DNA of 23,421 nucleotides. Origin: Pholiota molesta. Its lineage: Eukaryota; Basidiomycota; Agaricomycetes; Agaricales; Strophariaceae. This document shows positions 9,154 through 19,469 of this stretch, in pieces. The notes beneath the pieces are model-generated. The model made no database searches. It was not told where the DNA came from and saw nothing but the letters and a program-made list of their open reading frames with translations. The stretch's first letter is position 1, and the number at the start of each line of letters is the position of its first letter. The DNA lies in the NCBI GenBank assembly GCA_014925825.1, contig JACGCK010000447.1:1-23421 (forward strand), read 5' to 3'. The translations under genes and the position numbers were made by a program.

Positions 9154-9486
9154 CCGAGAGAGAGAACGATAGTAAGACATTGAGCTTTGATAGTCTGAAC
9201 AGCGACAAAAGGATGATGCACGAATGAGAAATCGATATACCGCACAATGTGGTTCTTGTTCACGACGCGCATTGGAGTTGACGCGTTGTGGATCAGGACA
9301 TGAGTGGCTGTGCCCACTACCAACCTTCTCCCTGTCCTTCATCGTCACTTTCGCTCCTCGCCTAGGCTGGTCCGCCCATTCTGAGCCATACCTTCTGGAA
9401 CCTCTATGTCAAGCCCAAATACGTATGTTTATTAAAGTGTCGTACAAATGACCACGACTTAAACCTTGTTCGTGACAGTATCAGCA
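9154..9486. promoter_or_regulatory. Divergent promoter region, 333 bp
   Basis: The HAD hydrolase (-) and the fucosyltransferase-like gene (+) start from opposite ends, so both promoters and 5' UTRs must fit in 333 bp. I see no clear TATA box on either strand. The open frames that cross it are unrecognised and overlap on both strands. Confidence 0.6.
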
Positions 9487-11115
9487 ATGTCGTCCGCAAA
9501 ATCCTTTCAATATTCATTTAGTAATGTTGCTGCATCGCCTGGCGTTTCTCTGGAACGTGGAAAATATCGGATGCGTGCGCCAAATACTCGCCCATTGCCC
9601 TCTCTCTTGGAAGGCCATGCAGTCCCCGTTCATCGTTCATCCAAACGCCGTGTGAATCACCACCTTGTTTTTCTGGTGATGATGCTTACTGCAAGCTGTC
9701 TCACTTGCTTTGGTTACGCTTATTATCTATTTTCTACGAGGTGGGCCGTTCGACCGATAGATTTGTCGCTTGTCCCCGCTGATTCGACCGCCCAAGCCAC
9801 CGGCTCTGAACACCCGCTGGATCACCCTCAAAAATATCTCTCATACCTGCCACACAGTGGCTTTCATAACCAACGTATTGCTTTCGAAAATGCTCTCGTT
9901 CTTGCATATGCTCTCCATCGCATTCTCCTTGTACCACCCATTCGTCTTGGCAGTAAACCAATCCGCTACGTCGAATATGATACCCTTTCTCGATATCATC
10001 AAGTGTCCGACAAAAAAGGATTGAACCATTGCCCTCACGTTCCTACCTATGTGTCGCGCCCACCAGAATGTCTGCACTATTTTGAATCCTCATATATACC
10101 GTGGACTTGGCTAGTCAACCTTTCAACGGTCACCGCCCATCAAACGCTATTTCATCTCCCAAATATGTCGCGCCCGTGGATCCATGCCAACCTTGACATT
10201 GGTCCGCGTGATATTCATACCTTGCAAGATAAATCAGCCTATCAGTTTAGATTTGTCGACAACACCAATGACTCCTCGCCTCACGGAAAGTATGAGATAG
10301 ATATCTCTATTGACCAATTGGATGCTATCCCAGAAAGACTTTTGCAGATTGGGACACTGTTTGGGACGGCGCGCCTACATTTGCGAAACCCTGAGAATAT
10401 TGCGCATCGTGCATCTGTTCGACAAAGCATGACGTTTGCCAATGAAAGGCTATCTCAGGTCGCGCGCTCAATTGCTCGCGTTCTTCACCATTCCTATATT
10501 TCTGTACATATACGCTCTGGCGACGGGCTTTTCCAGTCGATGGGCGAACATACTGTCAATTCTACGTGGTGGAAGACCTTACACGATATTTTGGGGCTCT
10601 CGGTCTCAGAAATCTGCAAATTGGAAATCTCTTCTGGCTCTGAGACTTCTCCTAATTGTATTCTTGGACCAGCTAATCCCGATTTATCAACGCGAACATC
10701 ACAGGGATCATCATCTGCGTTTTCTCTCTCGTCGCCTCCTTTGGAAATAGAGTGTCTGGGAAACAGGTACCTGGAGGAGCACCACCGCCCACTCAACATC
10801 CCGCTCTATGTGGCAACCGATTTGTCGACACCAAAAACTCACAAATTACTGTCGATATTTCGACAGACATTCCCGTGTATTTTCTTCCTAAGCGATTTTA
10901 AGACGGAGCTTGCACCTATCAAGGAATTGAAAGGCCCTTACGACGCTGTTGAACTGTATGATTTCGTCCTCCCTTTTGTCGACGCTCTTGTTGCAGGGCA
11001 TGCTATGAGAGTGGTGGGTACTGAAGGAAGCACCTTCAGTAAGTTCATATCGCATAATCTTTGGACGTCCTTCCATCACGCATCAAGTCAACCTGAAATT
11101 CCGATGCAAGCTTGA
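9487..11115 (+). CDS. GDP-fucose protein O-fucosyltransferase-like type II membrane protein
   Basis: A single uninterrupted exon of 542 residues. The ATG at 9487 is preferred: the frame is open upstream to about 9466 but has no ATG there. The N-terminus is basic and serine-rich (about 1-59), followed by one hydrophobic anchor at about 60-84 (VFLVMMLTASCLTCFGYAYYLF), placing the rest in the Golgi or ER lumen. HSGFHNQR (about 123-130) resembles the GxFxNQR nucleotide-sugar segment of O-fucosyltransferases, and SVHIRSGDG (339-347) matches the conserved HxRxGD motif. LYVATDL and, near the C-terminus, VVGTEGSTFSKFIS also fit the family. A low-complexity loop at about 380-420 is probably an insertion. 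The family link comes from these motifs only; a real fucosyltransferase activity is inferred. Lack of introns stands out beside its intron-rich neighbours. Confidence 0.75.
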   Translation: MSSAKSFQYSFSNVAASPGVSLERGKYRMRAPNTRPLPSLLEGHAVPVHRSSKRRVNHHLVFLVMMLTASCLTCFGYAYYLFSTRWAVRPIDLSLVPADSTAQATGSEHPLDHPQKYLSYLPHSGFHNQRIAFENALVLAYALHRILLVPPIRLGSKPIRYVEYDTLSRYHQVSDKKGLNHCPHVPTYVSRPPECLHYFESSYIPWTWLVNLSTVTAHQTLFHLPNMSRPWIHANLDIGPRDIHTLQDKSAYQFRFVDNTNDSSPHGKYEIDISIDQLDAIPERLLQIGTLFGTARLHLRNPENIAHRASVRQSMTFANERLSQVARSIARVLHHSYISVHIRSGDGLFQSMGEHTVNSTWWKTLHDILGLSVSEICKLEISSGSETSPNCILGPANPDLSTRTSQGSSSAFSLSSPPLEIECLGNRYLEEHHRPLNIPLYVATDLSTPKTHKLLSIFRQTFPCIFFLSDFKTELAPIKELKGPYDAVELYDFVLPFVDALVAGHAMRVVGTEGSTFSKFISHNLWTSFHHASSQPEIPMQA

Positions 11116-11477
11116 TCCGAATGTTAGGCAACTGTACGAGCTCGTTGGTTGAAAAGTTCGATATTGAATATTTAAATTTGAAGCCGTTTACGAGGGTCAG
11201 GGAAAGTATATCAGTAAAATAAGTCGAAGAGTAGCTATACCCCTGTCTTTTTGTGCTTTTTAACTCGAATGATTGCGTGAATCGTGACACTGGATCACAT
11301 CAATCAACACTGCCTCACTAGGGGTGCGATGCGGCCGGGACCAGAAATGCTTCAGGTTGCTATGGCTAACGACAACAAAGACTTGATTTGTTTCGGCACA
11401 GATGATAAAACCAGCAGCCAGGCCATCTTTCCTCTTTGTCCCTGGTACCCCATCCCACCCCTACACTGATCACAGCA
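11116..11477. other. Intergenic: fucosyltransferase-like 3' end and vts1 promoter
   Basis: The last 60 bases before the vts1 ATG are pyrimidine-rich (CTTTCCTCTTTGTCCC), typical of fungal core promoters without a TATA box. The ATG context is CAGCAATGTCG. No coding sequence seen. Confidence 0.5.
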
Positions 11478-13105
11478 ATGTCGACCGTTGAAACTACTCC
11501 TAAGCTCGCCGTCTCCACTGAAGACGTGAACATCGCTCCTGCTTCCGGTCAAGCAAATGGAGCCCTCCCTGACATCATTCCCCAGTCCGCAGTCGAAGGT
11601 TTTGACCGTTGGATCAAGGACTTCCAGAAATATGAGTCTATCTTGGTGAGTCGACCGCTTCTGACTTCGGTGTCTGGCGATACTAAACGAATTGCTAGAA
11701 CCAAATGGCCAAAGTCACCGCCGACACCAAGTTTAAAGAAGAGCTTGCCACCATTGAGCAATGTCAGAGCCAACGTCGATTACCTTTTCCCTCTTGGGCG
11801 CTCATATGCTTTTATTATCTGAACAGGGTTCAAGGTTCTGAATGAACCCGAGAGGACTGCTGCGCTCTATTCTCTCCTCCAGCATTCGAGCCAGGATCAA
11901 GTTAGGTTCTTCGTAGCTGTTCTTCAGCAAATGATTAAACCTGAAGAACCTAAACCTGCACCGGCGCCAGGTGAGTTCTCGTTATACTTGCATATGGAGG
12001 ATATCCAGTAACAAACCGGGATATAGCACCAGTCGTTCCAGAGGCCAAACCAAAGCTTGGCAAGCTGAGCTTCCGTCCTCCCAGTCTGAATCTCCCCGAT
12101 CTTGATTCGCCTGTAACCCCCACGCCTGTCACTGCCAAAGAATCTGCCGTTGACGAACAAAGCCATGCCAATCTGCTTGCGCAAGCAACTCTCAACCGTC
12201 AGAACACCCCTGCTGTTGAAGCCAATTGGGCAAACATGGTGAACACTCCCCTCGTTCCCATGTTTCAGAAGGACAAGGAGGCGAAAGAAAAGGCGGCTGC
12301 TTCAGGCGCCAGCTCGACCGCTTCCCTCCCCGGATTCCCGGGCATCAACCCCTACACGCTCAACATGCTCGCGAATGCAGGACTTTCTGCCGAAGCACAG
12401 ATCCTCGCTGCTCAGCTGGTCATGAGCGGTCTCGTTCAACCCACTGGTCTCGCACAACCCGGTTCAGCTAAACCCAAGAAAGCACCCCTCCCTAACTGGC
12501 GCACGCCCACAAGTGCCCGTTATCCTGCCAGTGCCTTGAGGAGCAGCGGTTTGCGTCCTTCCAGCGGTCTGAAGAGTGCTGGTTTGAAGAGCAGTGGATT
12601 GGCCATTCCTCAGACTCCTCTCAGCGCTGTCGACTCTCCTCGCGAGGAAGACTTCGATCCCGAGATGTTGAAGGATATTCCGGGGTGGTTGCGGACTCTG
12701 CGCCTCCACAAATACACACAATGCTTCGACGGCCTCACCTGGGAGGAAATAGTTGTTCTTGACGACGAAACTCTGGAAGCTAAAGGTGTCGCTGCTCTTG
12801 GAGCGCGTAGGCGCTTATTGAGAACCTTTGAACATGTCAGAAAGAGGATGGGCTTGGAAGAACCAACAAGCGCTACGCCCACGACGAGCGCGATTCCTAC
12901 CGGCGCTGCTTTCAAGGCGGCCTCGGAGCTCGAACCTCGCGTTCCTCACAGCGCACTTCCCCGATCAAAGTTGTCGATCAATTCGCCCATCTTCACTCCA
13001 ACTTGGGAGGCAGGCAAATTGCCCAACAGCGCGTCCCCTGAGGTGCCGAATTCCCAAACTTCTGAAGTTGCTGTAGAGGCTGCCCCGGCTGGCAGTTCAG
13101 CGTAG
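11478..13105 (+). CDS. vts1: Vts1/Smaug-type SAM-domain RNA-binding protein
   Basis: Four exons, 11478-11645, 11699-11762, 11827-11970 and 12027-13105, total 1455 nt: 484 residues. The C-terminal third carries a SAM domain at about 345-400 ([54 protein letters not shown]), with the basic RRRLL and RKR stretch typical of the RNA-binding SAM of Vts1 and Smaug. These bind stem-loop Smaug recognition elements and recruit Ccr4-Not to deadenylate mRNA. The N-terminal conserved block spans about 35-118 ([35 protein letters not shown]). Between them is a proline/alanine/serine-rich linker with degenerate SSGLK repeats (about 295-315). Splice phases all agree and the gene looks intact. A longer open frame begins upstream at 11436 but has no ATG, so 11478 is the start. 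Confidence 0.9.
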
Positions 13106-14379
13106 AAATATGACGATCCCTTCCCCGATTGTATCTGCTCAAACGATACGTATGTTTAGGTTGTATGTATGTACTGTTGATCTCTCTTCTTTTCATTTAG
13201 TTGTACATGCAGCATACTCTTGTACGCTACTATGTACTCCCCAGAATTTCAGCCGTGGGCGACGATCGACTTGATCATCCATAACTGTATGTGCGCATCG
13301 TGCATCATTAGGATCAGAACCTTGAGAATATTTCAGGACATGTATGTCTCAAAATGACATTTTGCATCTCAATATCCTTCAATATCTAGCAAACGGGGTA
13401 AATAAATCGATGACTCCAATCGGCTCTAATGGCGATTCGGAAAGATCTCTATCAGGCTTCAGCTTCAGTGCAGCGCTTCAGCTTGGGCCAACAATAAATC
13501 TATGTGGCGTATTTCACACTGACTAGCAGCCCATAATTCCACATTTACGCGGTTTTGTTTTCGACATTGAATCTCTGCTCATTATTGTAGACCCACAGAT
13601 TTTTGACAGGTGAGCTTAATCCCCTGAAAGTACTTAAGTACACTTGTAACCCAAAATTAACCACACCGACTTTGTCAAATTTAGAAATGCATATCCCCGT
13701 CCGTCCATGGTTGCCAAAAACATCCGCTTCGCCTTGGCACACGTTCTCCCATTTCTTCATCGGGGAAATAATTTAATGCCATTTTTTTACCCGCATATGT
13801 CATAGCAAGTATCTCGAAGATGTGCACAGTATTTATTTAGCATTTACCCCTCCGTGAAGCCATGCATTTTACCAGATTTTACCCCTAAACTGCCCTGGAT
13901 GAATGAAAGGGCATCCGAAGGGTATCATTTCTTTAAAAATTCTTTTCAACTTTTGAGTAAAATGCGAATTCTGCCGCGATCAAAGTTGAAGGCGTCAATT
14001 AGTAACATAAGCTAGATCTTATCATCTTATCTTCAACTTGCTACGGCTACCTTAAATAATTGGCCGCACCCTTGCCGACCATCGCTGCATGCGCTATATC
14101 ATTTGTTGTCGATGCTTAAGACTGTAGAATCAGTGATCACAGAGCCATAGACGGGCTTGCGATCAGTAGATCCCTATTTGCGATGAGATTTATAGACAAA
14201 CTCACATTCCAACACTGGCTTCATTGGCTTGGAATTTGACCAAATTTTGACCAAGGTTTGAGGTTTCGTCAATGATATTCCCTAATGAAACTTTCAGGGG
14301 CAGCTACTTTATAATCCCCTTATGTAGTCTGCATGAACTCATTTACAGAATCTTGGACTGCTTCTGCCTAGTTACCACC
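13106..14379. other. Intergenic, 1.27 kb
   Basis: Holds the vts1 3' UTR and the G-alpha promoter. The only structure I note is three copies of a TTTACCC motif (about 13785, 13845 and 13879) and a GCTTCAGCTTCAG microrepeat near 13458. No protein-like open frame and no terminal inverted repeats were found. Confidence 0.5.
14308..14315 (+). promoter_or_regulatory. TATA-like box of the G-alpha gene
   Basis: TTTATAAT lies about 65-72 bp before the G-alpha ATG at 14380, which has a good fungal context (ACCACCATGCC). Confidence 0.4.
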
Positions 14380-16362
14380 ATGCCTACCTCCACTCAACGT
14401 AGTTCTGCAGCTCGACCTGACGAATTTCAAAAGGGCACTGATGGCGACGTCGACCCTCTCGATATCTTGACCCTTCCTCCGCCTGATGAAACGCCATCCG
14501 ACCGAGCCGCTAGAGAGCGTCACGAACAAGAAGCGATGCAGAGAAGTCGCAGTATCGATGCAGAGCTTAAAGCTGCAAAGGCCTCCATGAAACGGTATAA
14601 AAAGGCGGTCAAAATCCTAGTCTTAGGGCAAAGTTTAAGCGGTCAGTATGCTCCAATTTTCTATGATAATTTATGACTGAAGTAGCTCTGTCAGGCAAGT
14701 CCACTACGGTGAAAAGTGATTTCCATATCTAGTATCTGCAATTCACTGTGAATATTCATCAAGAATCCTAGACTTTCAGATGACTTATGCTCAAAAATCT
14801 TGGTCGGAGGAGCGTCTTTCATGGAAGGCTGTTATCCTCCTTAACCTTGTTCGCTCTGTCAACATTATGACCGACATTCTCGAATCACATTTAGATATGA
14901 CCACTCAGAGCAGCACCAGCAGAATACTCACAGAACATCGGAGTATTCTATTTCGACTTACACCTCTACGCCAAATTGAAAAAGATCTCAAATTGTTTCT
15001 TGGCGCAGGCTCCGGCGAGATGGAAGCGACGGATAAACATCGAACGGACGATCTTCAAACCAGCGCCAAACTGGGCGACCAAGAGTTCTGTTTGCACTCA
15101 TCGTCAGGCTGGAAGAGTATTCTTGCTCAGATTCGACATCCACAACCCGGAAAGCGGTCCGACTTGCATCGTGTAGCTTATGATGTTGTCCGAGGGTGCA
15201 AGGAAGATATCCAATGGCTGTGGAAGGACACTGTCACTCAAAGAATACTTCACGACCGACACTTGAGACTGGAACATGCATCGGGATTGTGAATATATCT
15301 ACGCGATCAACAGTTCCTCCATCTTACTGACTGTGATTATAGCTTTCTCAACGATGTGGATCGTATAACGGCGTTAGATTACGAACCTTCTGACCAAGAT
15401 ATCCTTTGTGCAAGACTACGGACAACAGGGGTGCAGGAATATCACTTTACCTTGGATAGAGGTTAGTCAGATCAAACTTCCTACATACTCATTCCTCATA
15501 TACTTGCACAGGGAACGGTGCCCTTTTGGATTGGATTATGTACGACGTTGCTGGTGCGTATTCTTGAAGTTCTTGATTTCATCATCATCTGATGTAAGTC
15601 CATAGGAATCCGAACATCTGTGCGTTTGTTTTAGCCTTTTTCGAGAAGAAGGAAGGTTGTTTTATTCATTTGTCGATCATTCCGTAGAGGGCGGCCTGGA
15701 TACCTTATTTCAAGGAAGTCACTGCTCTGATCTTCCTTGCGCCTTTGTCTGGTTTTAATGAACGCCTAGAAGAAGACGACCGCGTCAATCGGCTGGAAGA
15801 CACTCTTGCACTATGGAAAACAATATGCTCTAGCAAACTTCTCGCTGATGTCCAAATAGTAAGTATTTTGCAGTTCTCTCTTTCGCCGCTAACATTGGAT
15901 CAGATTCTTTTTATGAACAAGGTAGATATCCTTCGTAAGAAAATCGAGAGGGACAAGGTGCAAGTCAAAAAGTATATCCCTGATTATGATAAGCCCAACG
16001 ACTTCGAGAACGTCATAATGTGTATGTTTTATTTATCTAGGTGTCGGCCAAGGCTGATACGCCTCCGTCAGTTTTTCGTCGCGCCTTCAAGAAAATTTTT
16101 GTCCAAAACACACCATCCGAATTTCCGAAGGGTTTCATGGCACACCTCACATCAGTTATCGTGCGTGTTATAGCTAACGTAACTATCATTTTGTGCGCTT
16201 ATATGGTGACAACCTCTAGGATAGCAAAGCTACTGCGCAGACCCTCTACGCAGGTAGATCAATTCCTTTGCTATCTTCATTGCTTCATGATCGAAATGCT
16301 TACAATCAATAGTGCAAGCTACGATTCTCAGAAATGACTTTTTGGAAGCCGGGCTCATCTAG
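14380..16362 (+). CDS. Divergent heterotrimeric G-protein alpha subunit
   Basis: Exons 14380-14641, 14695-14715, 14772-15288, 15343-15461, 15512-15553, 15606-15619 (14 nt), 15688-15858, 15904-16011, 16041-16160, 16220-16253 and 16313-16362, total 1458 nt (485 residues). G-alpha motifs in order: P-loop GQSLSGKS (83-90; canonical GxGESGKS), switch-I RLRTTGVQE (about 291-299), DVAGIRTSRAAW (318-329; canonical DVGGQRSERKKW), NKVD (387-390), then TSVIDSKAT and the C-terminal tail ATILRNDFLEAGLI. An enlarged helical insert lies at about 140-265. The switch-II glutamine is replaced by isoleucine, so GTP hydrolysis should be impaired. There is no N-terminal MGxxxS myristoylation site. The join after 16011 needs a 29-nt intron or an indel and is doubtful. 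It belongs to the expanded non-canonical G-alpha set of mushrooms; receptor and effector are unknown. Confidence 0.82.
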
Positions 16363-16839
16363 GCTGAGGCCTACGATCTTATCAAAATATGACAACTATT
16401 GGAATAGTATAACGTAATTAATGTGTACCTCGAAATTGTTGCACAAGGGCTATGTAAGATACGATGCCTTGTTGTATTTGTTTGAGGTTATGTCTTTTTA
16501 ATTATTGCATTATGCATATGTATTCAAATTGTGGAAGGCTGAAGCTGTGTGTTTTTACCATCCTTGGAAGGCAAAGCGCCGGTCAGCGGTCAGGGTTAAC
16601 TTTACAGAAAGTGGACTAAATAGTGCTATTGGTCATTATAATAAAATATCTGATATGCGACAAGTCTGATCCCTGTATTATCTCAGCCTGCAGATTCGTA
16701 GTTTTTTTCGTAGTTTTTTTTTGTCTCTGACATGTGCTCTATGTATCTGACATTTTCCAAAATAAAAGAAAATGATTGGTAGGAATAAATACATTGAACA
16801 AGGAGCATCCTAAGTATGTTGGAGGTTGGATCAGCGAAT
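16363..16839. other. Convergent 3' intergenic region
   Basis: AT-rich spacer between the ends of the G-alpha (+) and dipeptidase (-) genes. It contains two adjacent copies of CGTAGTTTTTTT near 16697-16720. No coding sequence seen. Confidence 0.5.
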
Positions 16840-18793
16840 TCAAAGCTCGATGGCACTTCCTCTTCTTGGAATATCCTTACGCTTCTCATAGATATCGAAC
16901 TTAGGGAGAGTACCTGCTGCTTGCAACGCTTGAGAAACCTTCTCGGCACCCGCCATTACGCGAAGCAAATTGGCGCCTGTGAGGCCAGCGAGCTCATATT
17001 TAGTCCATCCGCGACGATAGAGTTCAGCAACCTTCCGGGATACGCATGATTAGTCGGTGTATTTACTCCACTTGAGTTATTCTTAAAGCTCACCAAAGCA
17101 GGGTATTTGGATACGTCTTCAAGACCGACAGGAACTTCGCCAATACCATCGAAGTCGCTGCCTAGACCGACACTAAAAGGGACCATTCAAGTAAGCTGCT
17201 ACGGTTTTCTCATGAGATTAGTTCCCCACTTACTGTGCTTTCCCGGCGATGTCGGCGATATGGCTAACATGGTCAGCAACAGATTGAACCGTTGCATTCC
17301 CAGGAACAGCAACAAAGTATGGGGCGAAGTTTACCTATTTAAAAACATATCAATTTTATTGGAATCATTGCTTCACAAGAGATTTTACTGACCATGACCA
17401 CTGCATCAGTCTGGTTTTCTGCAGTTCCAATGAGTTTAAGGATATCATCGGGAACATTGCGCGGAACATTATGGACGGCTCGCGCTGAAGAGTGTGACCA
17501 AATGACAGGCGCTTTGGTGACAGCAAGTGCTTGCTTCGCAGTGGCATCTGAAGTATGTGAGAGATCGACGAGGACGCCTAGGCGATTCATTTCCTCGATC
17601 AGTGCTTCGCCCAATTTGCTATGAGAAAGTTAAGTAAGGAAGTATTCATGATAGGTAGGGCCTTGAAATAAATGCTTCTAAAGAACATACCTTAGACCTC
17701 CGTGCAGTGGGATAATTCCAGGATTAATTCCACATGAATCGGCGAATGCATTGTGGCAGCTATGGGTCAAAGTAACATATCTGACACCAAGGGTGTGGAA
17801 TTGCCGAAGGACTGCAATGGAGTTTCCGAGCTGATGTGCGCTGCATACAAGAGGGTTTAGACTCAAAACAGCTCGACAATAAATAACCCAGACCGACGTA
17901 CCCTTCAATTCCAATTAGACTGGCAATCTTGCCTCCCGCGATGGCACTCTTGACCTGATTAGATGTCAGAGCCAAGGCAAAGGTCTGAGGATAACCTCAT
18001 CAGTGACGATTCGATAAATAGGATAAGGTAAGTGCCCACTTCAGGGTATTTAGCAATCAATAACTTGGAAACATCAATTTGCTCCAGTGTATCACTGCAG
18101 ACCTCTTTCAATCACTCGTTGAATTCACCAAAAATTCATTCCTTACCGAACACGCCAGGATGCTGTGAGGAAATTTTTTGATTCAATCGCTGGGCAGGAG
18201 ACATATGCAGACCTATGCGACAGATCGAATAAGAATCACCTTTCTTGGACCTATAATGTGATGAAGGCTTACCAGAAAATCCGCCGACTCTGCCCTCCCT
18301 AAGGCGAGGAATATCCACATGTCCAGGCATGGTCGACAACAAGTCAATAGCCGACACATTGTTCGCAAAAGCACTGCGAACAAGGATAGGAAGGTCTGGA
18401 GGAAGAAATAAGAACCGATTGTTCTGGAGAATAAATAGGAAAGAAATTTCACCTATGTGACCGTCCTGTGAAAGAATATTAAGCATGAATCCTACCATGT
18501 CATAATCAGTTGGCTTACAATGACAGGGCCTTTTCAAGTATAGCCAGAGCAGCAAGCTCTGGATCCTTAGGAAGAGTACCAAGCCAAGGAGCAAGAGCAT
18601 CCCCAAACACTTTCCTGAATCCGACAAGAATAACTACCGCAGAGACGAAGAGCACCAATAGCAAGCTCCAAATAGTGACTCGCGCCTTGGTATTGGGGTG
18701 TGCTGGCTCTCGGTTACTGTCGCCGCGCTCGGCGCTTTCGCCCAGCAAGGGCGTCCTATCCGAGGCGGAATGGCGGTTTCCATTAGATGACAT
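16840..18793 (-). CDS. Membrane dipeptidase (peptidase family M19), two apparent -1 frameshifts
   Basis: Exons in transcript order: 18793-18519, 18465-18453 (13 nt), 18395-18273, 18212-18147, 18094-18040, 17984-17902, 17840-17691, 17618-17393, 17334-17234, 17172-17094, 17031-16840. Together they are 1363 nt; adding the two missing bases gives 454 residues. A hydrophobic anchor at about 41-59 ([19 protein letters not shown]) predicts a type II protein. M19 landmarks: DGHIDLP (zinc-binding His and Asp), IEGAHQLG (bridging Glu), [44 protein letters not shown]. Members hydrolyse dipeptides with two zinc ions. Frame breaks: the expected KAPVIDGH reads as KALSL because one C is missing at 18526-18528, and the expected GGFFW lacks one T at 18276-18279. 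All else is conserved. Confidence 0.85.
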
Positions 18794-19469
18794 TGTGGGG
18801 GTTGACGAAGAAGCGAGGATGCGCTGAATGACAGAAATAATTAGTACTTGCGCCGCGGACGTGCAGGCTGCCTTTCGTCTGTGTTCGTGCGAGCTTTCTA
18901 GGAAGGGCTTTCTGTGCGTGGCCTGAGACCGGCTGGACTCGGATACACGTTTCCACAAGGTTGGCGATGTGTGCCCTCTTCGTTATCGGAAGAGCTGGAA
19001 CTTGAGGACGAAGAACTTGATGAACTTGATGACTTGCTTTGACTTGCTGCTGCTTCACACCATAATAAGCTCTGGGACCGCTCTGGGACAATTTCATCAT
19101 GTCATGGGCCCGAAATGACGAATTGTGCCAAGAAAAGACCATCGCCATGCGTGTGTGAGACGAGGCAGGCTGTAACTTGTTGTGCGCGAGGATAACATTG
19201 CACAATACGTCTTTCATCTCACGTAGATTGATTATTCATGCGGTCTTTTTGCCGATGATTAGGGAGATCCAGAGTGAAGAAAGTTGTATACGAATTACAA
19301 TACATCGTCCACGTCCATCCTCAACGAACGCGGAGCGTAACAGACAGGGTAATAATAGATAAGTAAGTGCAAACAACAGCGGGATATGTGGGATGCGAGG
19401 GGAAACTAAGATCAGTCTACGAAATGGCCGGTTCTACTTTTTTGAACAATAACACGACATGAAAGTAGC
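18794..19469. other. Intergenic with a low-complexity tract
   Basis: Contains the dipeptidase promoter and the 3' region of the fumarate reductase gene. At about 18989-19054 there is a GAACTTGATGAACTTGATGA-type tract that reads as a long serine run on the minus strand. A 144-codon minus-strand open frame (18783-19217) crosses it in another frame and is unrecognised. No gene is called. Confidence 0.45.

Noticed and set aside
9466..9486. Upstream extension of the fucosyltransferase-like frame
   Set aside because: The upstream segment begins with TTG and contains no ATG; the first ATG is 9487.
18783..19217. 144-codon minus-strand frame upstream of the dipeptidase
   Set aside because: Unrecognised, and it crosses the low-complexity tract in a different frame from the serine run; not enough support for a gene call.
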